The position numbers and the translations under genes are program-made. Shown here piece after piece: positions 16,625 through 24,258 of a stretch of 64,000 bases of DNA. Source of the DNA: Micromonospora sp. NBC_01699 (lineage in GTDB: Bacteria; Actinomycetota; Actinomycetes; Mycobacteriales; Micromonosporaceae); the NCBI RefSeq assembly GCF_036250065.1, contig NZ_CP109199.1:62001-126000 (forward strand), in the 5' to 3' direction. The number at the start of each line of letters is the position of its first letter. Position 1 is the stretch's first letter. The notes below the pieces were generated by a model, which was not told where the DNA came from, ran no database searches, and saw nothing but the letters and a program-made list of their open reading frames with translations.

Positions 16625-17512
16625 TCAAACTCCGGTCGGGCTGGTCCGGTACGACGAGTCGGCGGCGACCCGGTGGGGGTGGGCGGTCGCGTCGACCGGC
16701 GGGTTCGAGCGGCGACCCCGCTGCGCGGCGAGCAGCACGATCGCGGCGATGATCTGCACACCCAGGATGAACGCCTGCGTGATGGGTGACTTGACGGTCA
16801 GCAGCGCGATCGTGGCGTTGGCGCCGAAGTGGACCGCGATCGAGGCCGCGACCCCGGCACGCTCGTAGGCGTAACCGGTCAGCAGCGCCATCGGGAAGAC
16901 GCTGAGCGAGAACAGCAGCCCACTCCAGCTGAACAGGCCGAATTCGGCCTGGACGGTTTCGGAGATGAAGAACAGCGGCAGATGCCACACGGTCCAGGCG
17001 GCACCCAGCAGCAGGCCGGCTCGCAGCCGGCTCATCGACGCGAGCAGACGCGGATATGCGGTGCCACGCCAACCGGGCTCCTCGGCCAACGGGCCGGCGA
17101 CCAACATGCTGATGAGAAACGGTACGGGTCCACCGACGGTCGCGATCAGGTCCTTCCCCTCCGTCAGGCTCAGCGCGGGACCACCCAGCAGCTCCGAGAG
17201 CAGCGCCGCGGCCAGCACGGATCCCGATGCCAGCGCCAGCATGGGCAGCACCCAGAACAGTCGCGGGGTCAGTCGGGTTCTCACCGTGTGGGCGGGTACG
17301 GGTTCGCCACGGCGGTTGCGGCGTACTCGGATCACGATCGCGGCGACGACCGGGCCGAAGCCACCGAGCAGGTAGGGGATGGCGGTGGGGGAACTCGTCG
17401 GCGATCCACCGAGGGCGATCGCGGCGAGCCAGAACGCGAAGGTCCAGGTGAACGTGACCGCCCAGAAGATGGCGAGGCCGCTCTGCTGACGTACGGGGGT
17501 TGCGATAGTCAC
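16625..17512 (-). CDS. CPBP-family intramembrane metalloprotease
   Basis: A 295-residue polytopic membrane protein (about eight hydrophobic segments). It has the CPBP/Abi signature: EEPGWRG (the EExxxR motif), WHLPLFF and HFGANA, which supply the glutamate and histidine metal ligands. Members include prenyl-protein proteases and bacteriocin-immunity proteins; the role here is unknown. The GTG at 17512 follows gaaagggaaaaggc. It lies 56 nt downstream of the alpha/beta hydrolase on the same strand, so they may be one transcript. A hairpin follows its stop. Confidence 0.85.
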   Translation of the reverse strand: MTIATPVRQQSGLAIFWAVTFTWTFAFWLAAIALGGSPTSSPTAIPYLLGGFGPVVAAIVIRVRRNRRGEPVPAHTVRTRLTPRLFWVLPMLALASGSVLAAALLSELLGGPALSLTEGKDLIATVGGPVPFLISMLVAGPLAEEPGWRGTAYPRLLASMSRLRAGLLLGAAWTVWHLPLFFISETVQAEFGLFSWSGLLFSLSVFPMALLTGYAYERAGVAASIAVHFGANATIALLTVKSPITQAFILGVQIIAAIVLLAAQRGRRSNPPVDATAHPHRVAADSSYRTSPTGV

Positions 17513-17568
17513 GCCTTTTCCCTTTCAGGGGTTCCGCGTGGGGGGATCACGCGGGAGACGAGCGGAAG

Positions 17569-18498
17569 CTAGGGGCGTTCGACCGGGGGCTCTTCCCGGA
17601 GTCGGTGGGCGAGCCAGCCGGTCACCCGTGCGAGCAGGTCGGCGTCGACCGGCTGGCGCATCAACCGGGGGTATGACCGCGCGGACGGGCGACCGGGGTC
17701 ACGGCGCAACGGGTGGGTGAGGTCGGGGATCCGGTGGATTTCGACCTCACCGGGCACCAGCCGCCGGATCTCGTCCAGGTCAGCGGGGTCGACCTGGATG
17801 TCCTTGCCACCGGTGATCGCCAGGACGGGGACCTTGAGGTTCGCCAGGTCCGGGCGCGGGTCGTGGACGAGCATCTCCCGCATCCACCGGGCGTTCATCC
17901 GCTTCCCGGCGACCCGCGCCACGTCCGTGCTGGTCGTCTTGATCCGAGCGAGCTGCCGGTTGGCCAGCACCCGCAGAACCGGCAGGAGGGGCCGTACGGG
18001 CGCCGGCAGGTCGCGGGCGATCATCCTGGCCTGCCAGCGCAGGGCGTCCTCGCCCGGGCGGGCGAACCCGGCCAGCAGCACCACCGCTCTGACCTGCGGC
18101 AGTGCGCCGAGGGACATGGCGTGGACGGCACCCTCGCTGTGTCCGATCAGGCCGATGGCGTCGGCCCGGATGTCGGGTCGTTCGGCGAGGGCGCGTAGTG
18201 CTGCGGCGGCGTCGTTCCGGTTGTCGACGAATCCGGTCGCGTGCCAGTCGCCGGAGGTGGCGCCGACGCCGCGACGGTCGTACCGCAGGGTGGCGATCCC
18301 GTCCTTCGCGAGCGCGGCGGCCAGCGGCGGTCCGAGCTCCATGCGGAGCCGGCCGCCGGTGTTGGCGTCGCGGTCCAGTGGCCCGGATCCGTGCAGCAGC
18401 AGGACGGCCGGGTGCGGGCCGGGACCGGTGGGCAGGGTCAGCGTGCCGACCAGGGGCAGCCCGTCGTCCGCGATGGCTGTCATGCCGACATCCCGCAT
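17569..18498 (-). CDS. Alpha/beta hydrolase (dienelactone hydrolase/esterase type)
   Basis: A 309-residue soluble hydrolase. The oxyanion segment LLLHGSGPLDRD and nucleophile elbow GHSEGAVHAM are clear; the acid and base are probably the Asp in GGKDIQVDP and the His in DLTHPLRR. The ATG at 18498 follows a strong gggaggtggaac site. It is divergent from an ArsR-like regulator, and the start codon lies inside an inverted copy of the repeat that occurs three times at the regulator start, so it is probably the regulator's target. The substrate is unknown. Confidence 0.85.
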   Translation of the reverse strand: MRDVGMTAIADDGLPLVGTLTLPTGPGPHPAVLLLHGSGPLDRDANTGGRLRMELGPPLAAALAKDGIATLRYDRRGVGATSGDWHATGFVDNRNDAAAALRALAERPDIRADAIGLIGHSEGAVHAMSLGALPQVRAVVLLAGFARPGEDALRWQARMIARDLPAPVRPLLPVLRVLANRQLARIKTTSTDVARVAGKRMNARWMREMLVHDPRPDLANLKVPVLAITGGKDIQVDPADLDEIRRLVPGEVEIHRIPDLTHPLRRDPGRPSARSYPRLMRQPVDADLLARVTGWLAHRLREEPPVERP

Positions 18499-18577
18499 GT
18501 TCCACCTCCCATCATTCTCGCTCGTGGGAACATTATCAGATGTGGGAACATTATCGTATGTGGAAACATGGCGTCAT
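18497..18577. promoter_or_regulatory. Iterated operator of the ArsR-like regulator
   Basis: Direct copies of GTGGRAACAT begin at 18524, 18542 and 18560, exactly 18 bp apart; the first two extend to GTGGGAACATTATC. An inverted copy, ATGTTCCAC, lies at 18497-18505. The repeats overlap the starts of both divergent genes, so binding would repress both. Confidence 0.7.
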
Positions 18578-19136
18578 GGCAACCGCGGACCTTCTCCTGC
18601 ATCCCGTCCGGATGCGCATCCTGCAAGCGCTGTTCGACGCCGATCCGTTGACCACCGCCCAGCTGCGTGAACGCCTGCCCGACATCCCGCCGGCGACGAT
18701 GTACCGGCAGATTGCCGTGCTGGCCGACGCGGGCGTGCTGGAGGTGGTGGAGGAGAAACGGGTACGCGGCACGGTGGAGCGCAGCTACCGGGTACGCAAG
18801 GGGGAGGCGGTGGTCGACCCCGCCGCACGGGCGGCGATGACGCGCGAGGACCACCTACGCGCGTTCACCATGTTCTCGGCATCGTTGATGACGGACTTCG
18901 ACCGCTACCTCGCCCACGAGGATGCCGATCCCCACTCCGACGGCGTGGTCTACCGACAGGCGGCGGTGTGGCTGACCAGGGAAGAGTGGACCGCGCTCAT
19001 CGAGGAGATCGAGAGCGCTGTGCTCGCCCGGGTCGGCCACGACAGGGCGGACGGCCGCGTACGGCACGTCATCAGTCTCGTTGTCGTGCCGGACCAACCC
19101 GCGCCGGACGCCGACACCGATCAGGCGGCCGAATGA
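18576..19136 (+). CDS. ArsR-like winged-helix transcriptional regulator
   Basis: A 186-residue protein. The N-terminal ~90 residues form a winged helix (LLLHPVRMRILQALF, TTAQLRERLPDIPPATMYRQ, then VLEVVEEKRVRG) of the ArsR/PadR-like group that also carries a helical C-terminal dimer or ligand domain. There is no CxC metal site. ATG 18576 (MATADLLLHP) fits the usual family N-terminus; an in-frame ATG at 18558 would add six residues and neither has a good ribosome binding site. The 18-bp repeats reach the start codon, which supports autorepression and control of the divergent hydrolase. Confidence 0.8.
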   Translation: MATADLLLHPVRMRILQALFDADPLTTAQLRERLPDIPPATMYRQIAVLADAGVLEVVEEKRVRGTVERSYRVRKGEAVVDPAARAAMTREDHLRAFTMFSASLMTDFDRYLAHEDADPHSDGVVYRQAAVWLTREEWTALIEEIESAVLARVGHDRADGRVRHVISLVVVPDQPAPDADTDQAAE

Positions 19137-19160
19137 GACGCATCCCGACGGAGAAACCCG

Positions 19161-20324
19161 TCAGTACGACTTCTCCTGCCCCAGCACGTGCTGCGCCACG
19201 AAGTTCAGGATCATCTCGCGGCTGACCGGGGCGATCCGGGTCGCGCGTACGGTTCCGAGCAGCGTCGCCACGCCGTACTCGGTGGTCATGCCGTTGCCGC
19301 CGTGGACCTGGATGGCGGTGTCGACGGCGAGTGCGGCGGCCTCGGCCGAGGCGTACTTGGCCATGTTCGCGGCGACTCCGGCGTCCAGGTCGCGGCCGGC
19401 GTCATAGAGGGCAGCCGCCTTGGCGATCATCAGCCGGGCCAGTTCGACCTGCACGGCCGCATGGGCGAGCGGGTGCGACAGACCCTGGTGCGAGCCGATG
19501 GTCCGGCCGCCCCAGACCTTCCGGTTCGCCGCGTACGACGAGGCGCGCTCGATCGCGTACCGGCCGGAGCCGGCGGCGAGGGCGGCGACCAGGATGCGTT
19601 CCGGGTTCAGCCCGGCGAAGAGCGCCTGTAGGCCGACGTCGACCCCGCCACCGACCAGCGCGTCGGCGGGCAGCCGGACGTCGTCCAGGTAGAGCATCCA
19701 CTGGCTCTCCGGCGACAGGATCTCCATGTCGAGCTTCGACTTCGTGAACCCCGGCGCGTCGGTCGGGACCAGGAACAGCGCCGGCTTGAGCTTGCCGGTC
19801 GCCGCGTCCTCGGTACGCCCCACCACCAGCACGTACGCCGCGTCGTCCACCCCGGAGATGAAGCACTTGCGCCCGGACAACAGCCAGTCGTCGCCGTCGC
19901 GGCGGGCGACCGTGCCGAGCCTGTGCGAGTTGGAACCCGCCTCCGGCTCGGTGATCGCAAACGCGATCTTGCAGGTGCCGTCGGCCATTCCGGGCAGGAA
20001 GCGTTTGCGCTGCTCCTCGGTGCCGTGCCGGGCGATGACCGTGGCCACGATCGCGGGCGACACCACGATCATCAGCAGCGGGGAGCCGGTCGCGGCCAAC
20101 TCCTCGCAGACGATCGCCAGCTCGGTGATGCCGCCGCCACCGCCGCCGTACTGTTCGGGGATGTTGACGCCGAGGTAGCCGAGCCGGCCCGCTTCCTGCC
20201 ACAGCTCGGTGGTGTGCTCGCCGGCCTTCGCCTTCCGCACGTAGTACTCGTGCCCATAGCGGCGGCCCAACGCACGCACCGCGTCCCGGAGCGCAACCTG
20301 TTCCGAGGTGAGGTCGAAGTCCAT
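19161..20324 (-). CDS. Acyl-CoA dehydrogenase, isovaleryl/branched-chain type
   Basis: A 387-residue flavoprotein with full ACAD architecture (FAITEPEAGSNSH, GRKCFISG, QVHGGNGMTTEYGVA). The usual C-terminal YEGT glutamate is replaced (RIAPVSREM), but GLNPERILVA carries a Glu at the helix-G position, where isovaleryl-CoA dehydrogenase has its catalytic base (E254 of the human enzyme, GLDLERLVLA). This supports alpha,beta-oxidation of branched acyl-CoA such as isovaleryl- or citronellyl-CoA. It is the last gene of the carboxylase operon, 41 nt after the alpha subunit, so it would supply the enoyl-CoA that the carboxylase uses. Confidence 0.88.
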   Translation of the reverse strand: MDFDLTSEQVALRDAVRALGRRYGHEYYVRKAKAGEHTTELWQEAGRLGYLGVNIPEQYGGGGGGITELAIVCEELAATGSPLLMIVVSPAIVATVIARHGTEEQRKRFLPGMADGTCKIAFAITEPEAGSNSHRLGTVARRDGDDWLLSGRKCFISGVDDAAYVLVVGRTEDAATGKLKPALFLVPTDAPGFTKSKLDMEILSPESQWMLYLDDVRLPADALVGGGVDVGLQALFAGLNPERILVAALAAGSGRYAIERASSYAANRKVWGGRTIGSHQGLSHPLAHAAVQVELARLMIAKAAALYDAGRDLDAGVAANMAKYASAEAAALAVDTAIQVHGGNGMTTEYGVATLLGTVRATRIAPVSREMILNFVAQHVLGQEKSY

Positions 20325-20347
20325 GAGGGGTGGCCTTCCTTCCTGCT

Positions 20348-20382
20348 ACGCGTCGGTGAGCATGTTCACGCGTCGGTGAGCA
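20348..20382. repeat. 15-bp direct duplication of the carboxylase alpha 3' end
   Basis: ACGCGTCGGTGAGCA occurs at 20348-20362 and 20368-20382. The second copy is the end of the alpha-subunit gene including part of its stop; the first lies just downstream and repeats the coding of LTDA plus a stop. It looks like a small slippage duplication. Confidence 0.7.
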
Positions 20383-22402
20383 CGGCGAGCACGGCGCCGG
20401 TCTCGACCTGGCTGCCGGCGGTCACCGGCAACTCGGCGACGATGCCGGCGGCGGGGGCGTGCACGGGGTGTTCGAGCTTCATCGCTTCGAGGGTGAGCAG
20501 CAGGTCGCCGGCCGCGACCCGCTGGCCGGGCACGACCAGGACCCGGCTGACCGCGCCGGGCAGCGGCGCGACCAGGGAACCTTCGGCCAGGTCGGGCGCC
20601 GGCTCGGGGAAACGTGGCAGCTCCGACAGCGTCACCGAACCGTCCGGGCCGTCCACGAAGGACTCGGACCCGACCCGGTGTACGGCGAACGTCGTCCGTA
20701 CCCCGGCGACGTCGAGCACCACCCGGTCCGGGTCGGCGGTCAGGATCGTCACCGCAGGCGGTTTCTCCGCCGGGGCGGGAGCGGACGGGTACAGACCGGC
20801 GAGATCGAGTTCGTCCGGGTCGACCGGGCGGACCCACCAGGTGGCGAGCGCCCCGGTCCGGTCCAGCCGGTAGCCGACCTCGACCGGGCCGGACGGTCCG
20901 TCGTACACGCTGGTCTGGGCGCCGGCCGGGACATTGCGCCAACCCGACGGCAGGCCGGCGAGCACCGGGGCGGTACGTCGCCGGTCGGCGGCACCGGCGA
21001 GCGCCGCCGCGAGGCAGGAGATCCGGACCGCGTCGACCGAGGAGAGCAGCGGCGCGAACAGTTCCGGGTGCCGGTCCAGGAAACCGGTGTCGATCGCCCC
21101 GCTGCGGAACTCCGGGTGCCGCAGGACGCGTACGAGCAGGTCACGGTTGGTGCGTACGCCGTGCAGTTCGGCCCGGGACAGGGCGGACGCCAGCAGGCGG
21201 GCGGCCTCGGAGCGGGTCGGCGCCCAGGCCACGAGCTTGGCGAGCATCGAGTCGTAGTGCACCCCGACCACCGACCCGTCGCGTACGCCCGAGTCGAGGC
21301 GCAACCCGGCGCGGCCGGCGCCACCGGTCGGCACCGGTTCGAACTCGGTCACCACCTCCGGCACCGCGAACCGGTGCAGGGTGCCGGTGGCCGGCAACCA
21401 GACGTTCGCCGGGTCCTCGGCGCAGAGTCGTACCTCGATCGAGTGACCGGTCGGCGGGCCCGGCACCGGCAGGACGCCGCCCTCGGCGACCAGGAGTTGC
21501 CAGCGGACCAGGTCCAGGCCGGTGACCGCCTCGGTGACCGGGTGTTCGACCTGGAGCCGGGTGTTCATCTCCAGGAAGAAGAACTCGCCGGTCGGGGCGA
21601 GCAGGAACTCGACGGTGCCGGCACCGAGGTAACCGACCGCGCGGGCGGCCGCCACCGCCGCCTCGAACAGGCTTGTACGCAGCTCCGGCCCGACGGCCGT
21701 CGACGGGGTCTCCTCGATGATTTTCTGGTGCCGGCGCTGGATCGAGCACTCCCGTTCGCCGAGCGGCAGCACGGTGCCGTGGCTGTCGGCGAAGACCTGC
21801 ACCTCGACGTGCCGGGCCTGCTCCACGTACCGCTCGATGAAGACGGTGCCGTCACCGAACGCGCTGGCCGCCTCGCGGCGGGCCGACGCGACCGCCTCGG
21901 TCAGCGCCGCCGCGTCCCGGACCACCCGCATGCCGCGCCCACCACCACCGGCCGACGCCTTGACCAGCACCGGAAAGTCGGTCACCCGGCCCGGTTCGGT
22001 TTCGGTGGGCAGCATCGGTACCCCGGCGTCGACCAGCAGCGCCTTCGCCTCGATCTTCGAACCCATCACCGCTATCGCCTTGGCCGGCGGGCCGACCCAG
22101 GTCAGGCCGGCGTCGCAGACGGCGGTGGCGAAGTTGGCGTTCTCGGCCAGGAAGCCGTAACCGGGGTGGACGGCGTCCGCGCCCGACCGGCGGGCCGCCG
22201 CGACCAGCAGGTCCGCCCGCAGGTAGGTGTCCGCCGGGGTCTGGCCGGGCAGCCGTACGGCAAAGTCCGCCTCGGCGACGTACGGCGCGTCGGCGTCGGC
22301 GTCGGAGTAGACCGCGACCGTTTCGACGCCGACCGACCGGCAGGTGGCGAAGATCCGGCGGGCGATCTCGCCCCGGTTCGCCACCAGCAGCCTGCGAATC
22401 AT
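20366..22402 (-). CDS. Biotin-dependent acyl-CoA carboxylase alpha subunit (biotin carboxylase + BCCP)
   Basis: A 678-residue protein. Residues 1-450 are the ATP-grasp biotin carboxylase (start RRLLVANRGEIARRI; glycine-rich ASAGGGGRGMRVV; EMNTRLQVEHPVTE). The C-terminal ~75 residues are the biotin carrier domain with the attachment Lys in LEAMKLEHPV (LEAMKLE rather than the common EAMKM). It carboxylates biotin for the beta subunit. ATG 22402 is used because gtgagggaatcccc precedes it; the longer frame start at 22450 lies inside the beta gene. The beta stop is 10 nt upstream. Operon context indicates a 3-methylcrotonyl-/geranyl-CoA-type rather than acetyl-CoA carboxylase. No separate epsilon subunit gene is visible. 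Confidence 0.9.
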   Translation of the reverse strand: MIRRLLVANRGEIARRIFATCRSVGVETVAVYSDADADAPYVAEADFAVRLPGQTPADTYLRADLLVAAARRSGADAVHPGYGFLAENANFATAVCDAGLTWVGPPAKAIAVMGSKIEAKALLVDAGVPMLPTETEPGRVTDFPVLVKASAGGGGRGMRVVRDAAALTEAVASARREAASAFGDGTVFIERYVEQARHVEVQVFADSHGTVLPLGERECSIQRRHQKIIEETPSTAVGPELRTSLFEAAVAAARAVGYLGAGTVEFLLAPTGEFFFLEMNTRLQVEHPVTEAVTGLDLVRWQLLVAEGGVLPVPGPPTGHSIEVRLCAEDPANVWLPATGTLHRFAVPEVVTEFEPVPTGGAGRAGLRLDSGVRDGSVVGVHYDSMLAKLVAWAPTRSEAARLLASALSRAELHGVRTNRDLLVRVLRHPEFRSGAIDTGFLDRHPELFAPLLSSVDAVRISCLAAALAGAADRRRTAPVLAGLPSGWRNVPAGAQTSVYDGPSGPVEVGYRLDRTGALATWWVRPVDPDELDLAGLYPSAPAPAEKPPAVTILTADPDRVVLDVAGVRTTFAVHRVGSESFVDGPDGSVTLSELPRFPEPAPDLAEGSLVAPLPGAVSRVLVVPGQRVAAGDLLLTLEAMKLEHPVHAPAAGIVAELPVTAGSQVETGAVLAVLTDA

Positions 22403-22412
22403 GGGGATTCCC

Positions 22413-24032
22413 TCACATCCGGAAGACGCCGAAGCCGGCGCCTCGTGCACTGTGGAGCGATGAGCCGACCGGGCCGTTGTGGACAGCGGAAAGGCAGAGC
22501 CCGAGGACCGTACGGGTGTCGCGCGGGTCGATCACCCCGTCGTCGAGCAGCCGCCCGGAGAGGAACAGCGCGGCGGACTGCGACTCGACCTGCGCCTCGA
22601 CCATCGAGCGCATGGCCCGGTCCCGGTCCTCGTCGTACGGCTGGCCCTTTGCCTCGGCCGCCTGCCTCGCCACGATCGACAGCACCCCGGCCAGCTGGGT
22701 CGGCCCCATCACCGCCGATTTCGCGTTCGGCCAGGTGAACAGGAAACGCGGGTCGTACGCCCGGCCGCACATGCCGTAGTTGCCCGCCCCGTACGACGCG
22801 CCGAGGTTCACGGTCAGGTGCGGCACGGTCGAGTTCGACACCGTGTTGATCATCAGGGCGCCGTGTTTGATGATGCCGCCCTGCTCGTACTCGGCGCCGA
22901 CCATGTAACCGGTGGTGTTCTGGAGGAAGACCAGTGGGGTGTCGGCGTTGTTGGCGAGCTGGATGAACTGCGTCGCCTTCTGCGCCTCCTCGGAGAACAG
23001 CACCCCGCGCGCGTTGGCCAGCACCCCGACCGGGTAGCCGTGCAGCTCGCCCCAGCCGGTGACCAGGGCGCCGCCGTAACCGGGCTTGAACTCGTCGAAC
23101 TCGGAGCCGTCGAGGATCCGGCCCAGCACCTCGCGCGGGTCGAACGGGGTACGGGGATCGGCGCTCGCGATGGCGAGCAGGTCCTCCGGGTCGTACTTGG
23201 GTGGGGGAGCGACCGCCGTCCGGGGTGCCGGGCCCTGCTTGCGCCAGTTGAACCGGCGTACGCACTGCCGGGCCAGCCGGATCCCGTCGCGTTCGTCCTC
23301 GGCGAGCCAGTCGGCCAGGCCGGAGGTGGTGGCGTGCATCGCCGCCCCGCCCAGCGATTCGTCGTCGGTCACCTCGCCGGTGGCCATCTTCACCAGGGGC
23401 GGGCCGGCGAGGAACACCTTCGCCCGGCCCCGCACCATGATCGTGTAGTCGGACATGCCCGGCACGTACGCGCCGCCGGCGGTCGCGTTGCCGAAGACTA
23501 CCGACACGGTCGGGATGCCGGCGGCCGACAGCCGGGTCAGGTCCCGGAACACCTGCCCACCGGGAATGAAGATCTCCGCCTGGCTGGGCAGGTCCGCCCC
23601 GCCCGACTCGACCAGGTTCACCAGCGGCAACCGGTTCGCCAGCGCGATCTCCCCGGCCCGTACGGTCTTGCGCAGCGTGTACGGGTTCACCGCGCCGCCA
23701 CGTACGGTCGGGTCGTTGGCGACGATCACACACTCGACGCCCTCGATCACCCCGATCGCGGTCACCACGCTCGCCCCGACCGGATAGTCGGTGCCCCACG
23801 CCGCCACCGGGGAGAGTTCCAGCACCGGCGAGTCCCGGTCGACCAGCAACTCGATCCGTTCGCGCGGCAGCAGCTTGCCCCGCGCGTGGTGCCGGGTCAC
23901 GTACTTCTCGCCACCGCCCGCTCGGGCGGTCGCCACGGCGGCGTCCAGTTCGGCGAGACGCTCCAGCATCGCCGCCCGGTTCTCCCGGTACGCCGACTGT
24001 CGCGGCTGCACCGCGGTCTTCAGAACGGCCAC
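22413..24032 (-). CDS. Acyl-CoA carboxylase beta subunit (methylcrotonyl/geranyl-CoA type)
   Basis: A 539-residue carboxyltransferase. It shows the crotonase-like carboxyltransferase halves with GARGVLFSEEAQKATQFIQL and FLQNTTGYMVGAEYEQGGII, and the N-terminal HHARGKLLPRERIELLVD block. The length and the VESGGADLP and GPPLVKMATGEV motifs match methylcrotonyl-/geranyl-CoA carboxylase beta chains better than AccD/PccB. The GTG start at 24032 is one base from the stop of the small upstream gene. It works with the alpha subunit encoded 10 nt downstream to carboxylate a branched enoyl-CoA. Confidence 0.9.
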   Translation of the reverse strand: MAVLKTAVQPRQSAYRENRAAMLERLAELDAAVATARAGGGEKYVTRHHARGKLLPRERIELLVDRDSPVLELSPVAAWGTDYPVGASVVTAIGVIEGVECVIVANDPTVRGGAVNPYTLRKTVRAGEIALANRLPLVNLVESGGADLPSQAEIFIPGGQVFRDLTRLSAAGIPTVSVVFGNATAGGAYVPGMSDYTIMVRGRAKVFLAGPPLVKMATGEVTDDESLGGAAMHATTSGLADWLAEDERDGIRLARQCVRRFNWRKQGPAPRTAVAPPPKYDPEDLLAIASADPRTPFDPREVLGRILDGSEFDEFKPGYGGALVTGWGELHGYPVGVLANARGVLFSEEAQKATQFIQLANNADTPLVFLQNTTGYMVGAEYEQGGIIKHGALMINTVSNSTVPHLTVNLGASYGAGNYGMCGRAYDPRFLFTWPNAKSAVMGPTQLAGVLSIVARQAAEAKGQPYDEDRDRAMRSMVEAQVESQSAALFLSGRLLDDGVIDPRDTRTVLGLCLSAVHNGPVGSSLHSARGAGFGVFRM

Positions 24033-24033
24033 G

Positions 24034-24258
24034 TCAGCTTCCCATGCCCTTCGCGATGATCCCGTCCATGATCTCCGTGATGCCGCCGCCGGTACCGCCG
24101 TAGTGCCGCCCGGCTGCCGTTTCGCGCTGGTCGGCGGCCGTCATGACGATGGCGATGGACTGGTCCATCGCCACCTCTGCAACGAGCGGCTCGCCGGTGG
24201 CGATACGGACCCCGAGCGGCTGGACGTGTGTGCGAGCGGGACACGCCGACGGTGTCAT
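24034..24258 (-). CDS. 74-residue protein, possible remnant of an acyl-CoA dehydrogenase
   Basis: The ATG at 24258 overlaps the AtuA-like stop (ATGA), and its stop lies one base before the carboxylase beta GTG, so it is tightly embedded in the operon. The last ~20 residues (GGGITEIMDGIIAKGMG) read like the C-terminal helix of acyl-CoA dehydrogenases such as AtuD (GGTxEIMxxIIAK). The first ~50 residues match nothing I know, and third-position G/C (roughly 80%) is lower than in its neighbours. Either it is a real small operon protein, or a decayed dehydrogenase whose 3' end was kept in frame by selection for translational coupling. Confidence 0.5.
   Translation of the reverse strand: MTPSACPARTHVQPLGVRIATGEPLVAEVAMDQSIAIVMTAADQRETAAGRHYGGTGGGITEIMDGIIAKGMGS

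Noticed and set aside
20459-22738. 759-codon plus-strand open frame across the carboxylase genes
   Set aside because: It is antisense to two genes with unmistakable biotin carboxylase and carboxyltransferase motifs; a typical high-GC shadow frame.
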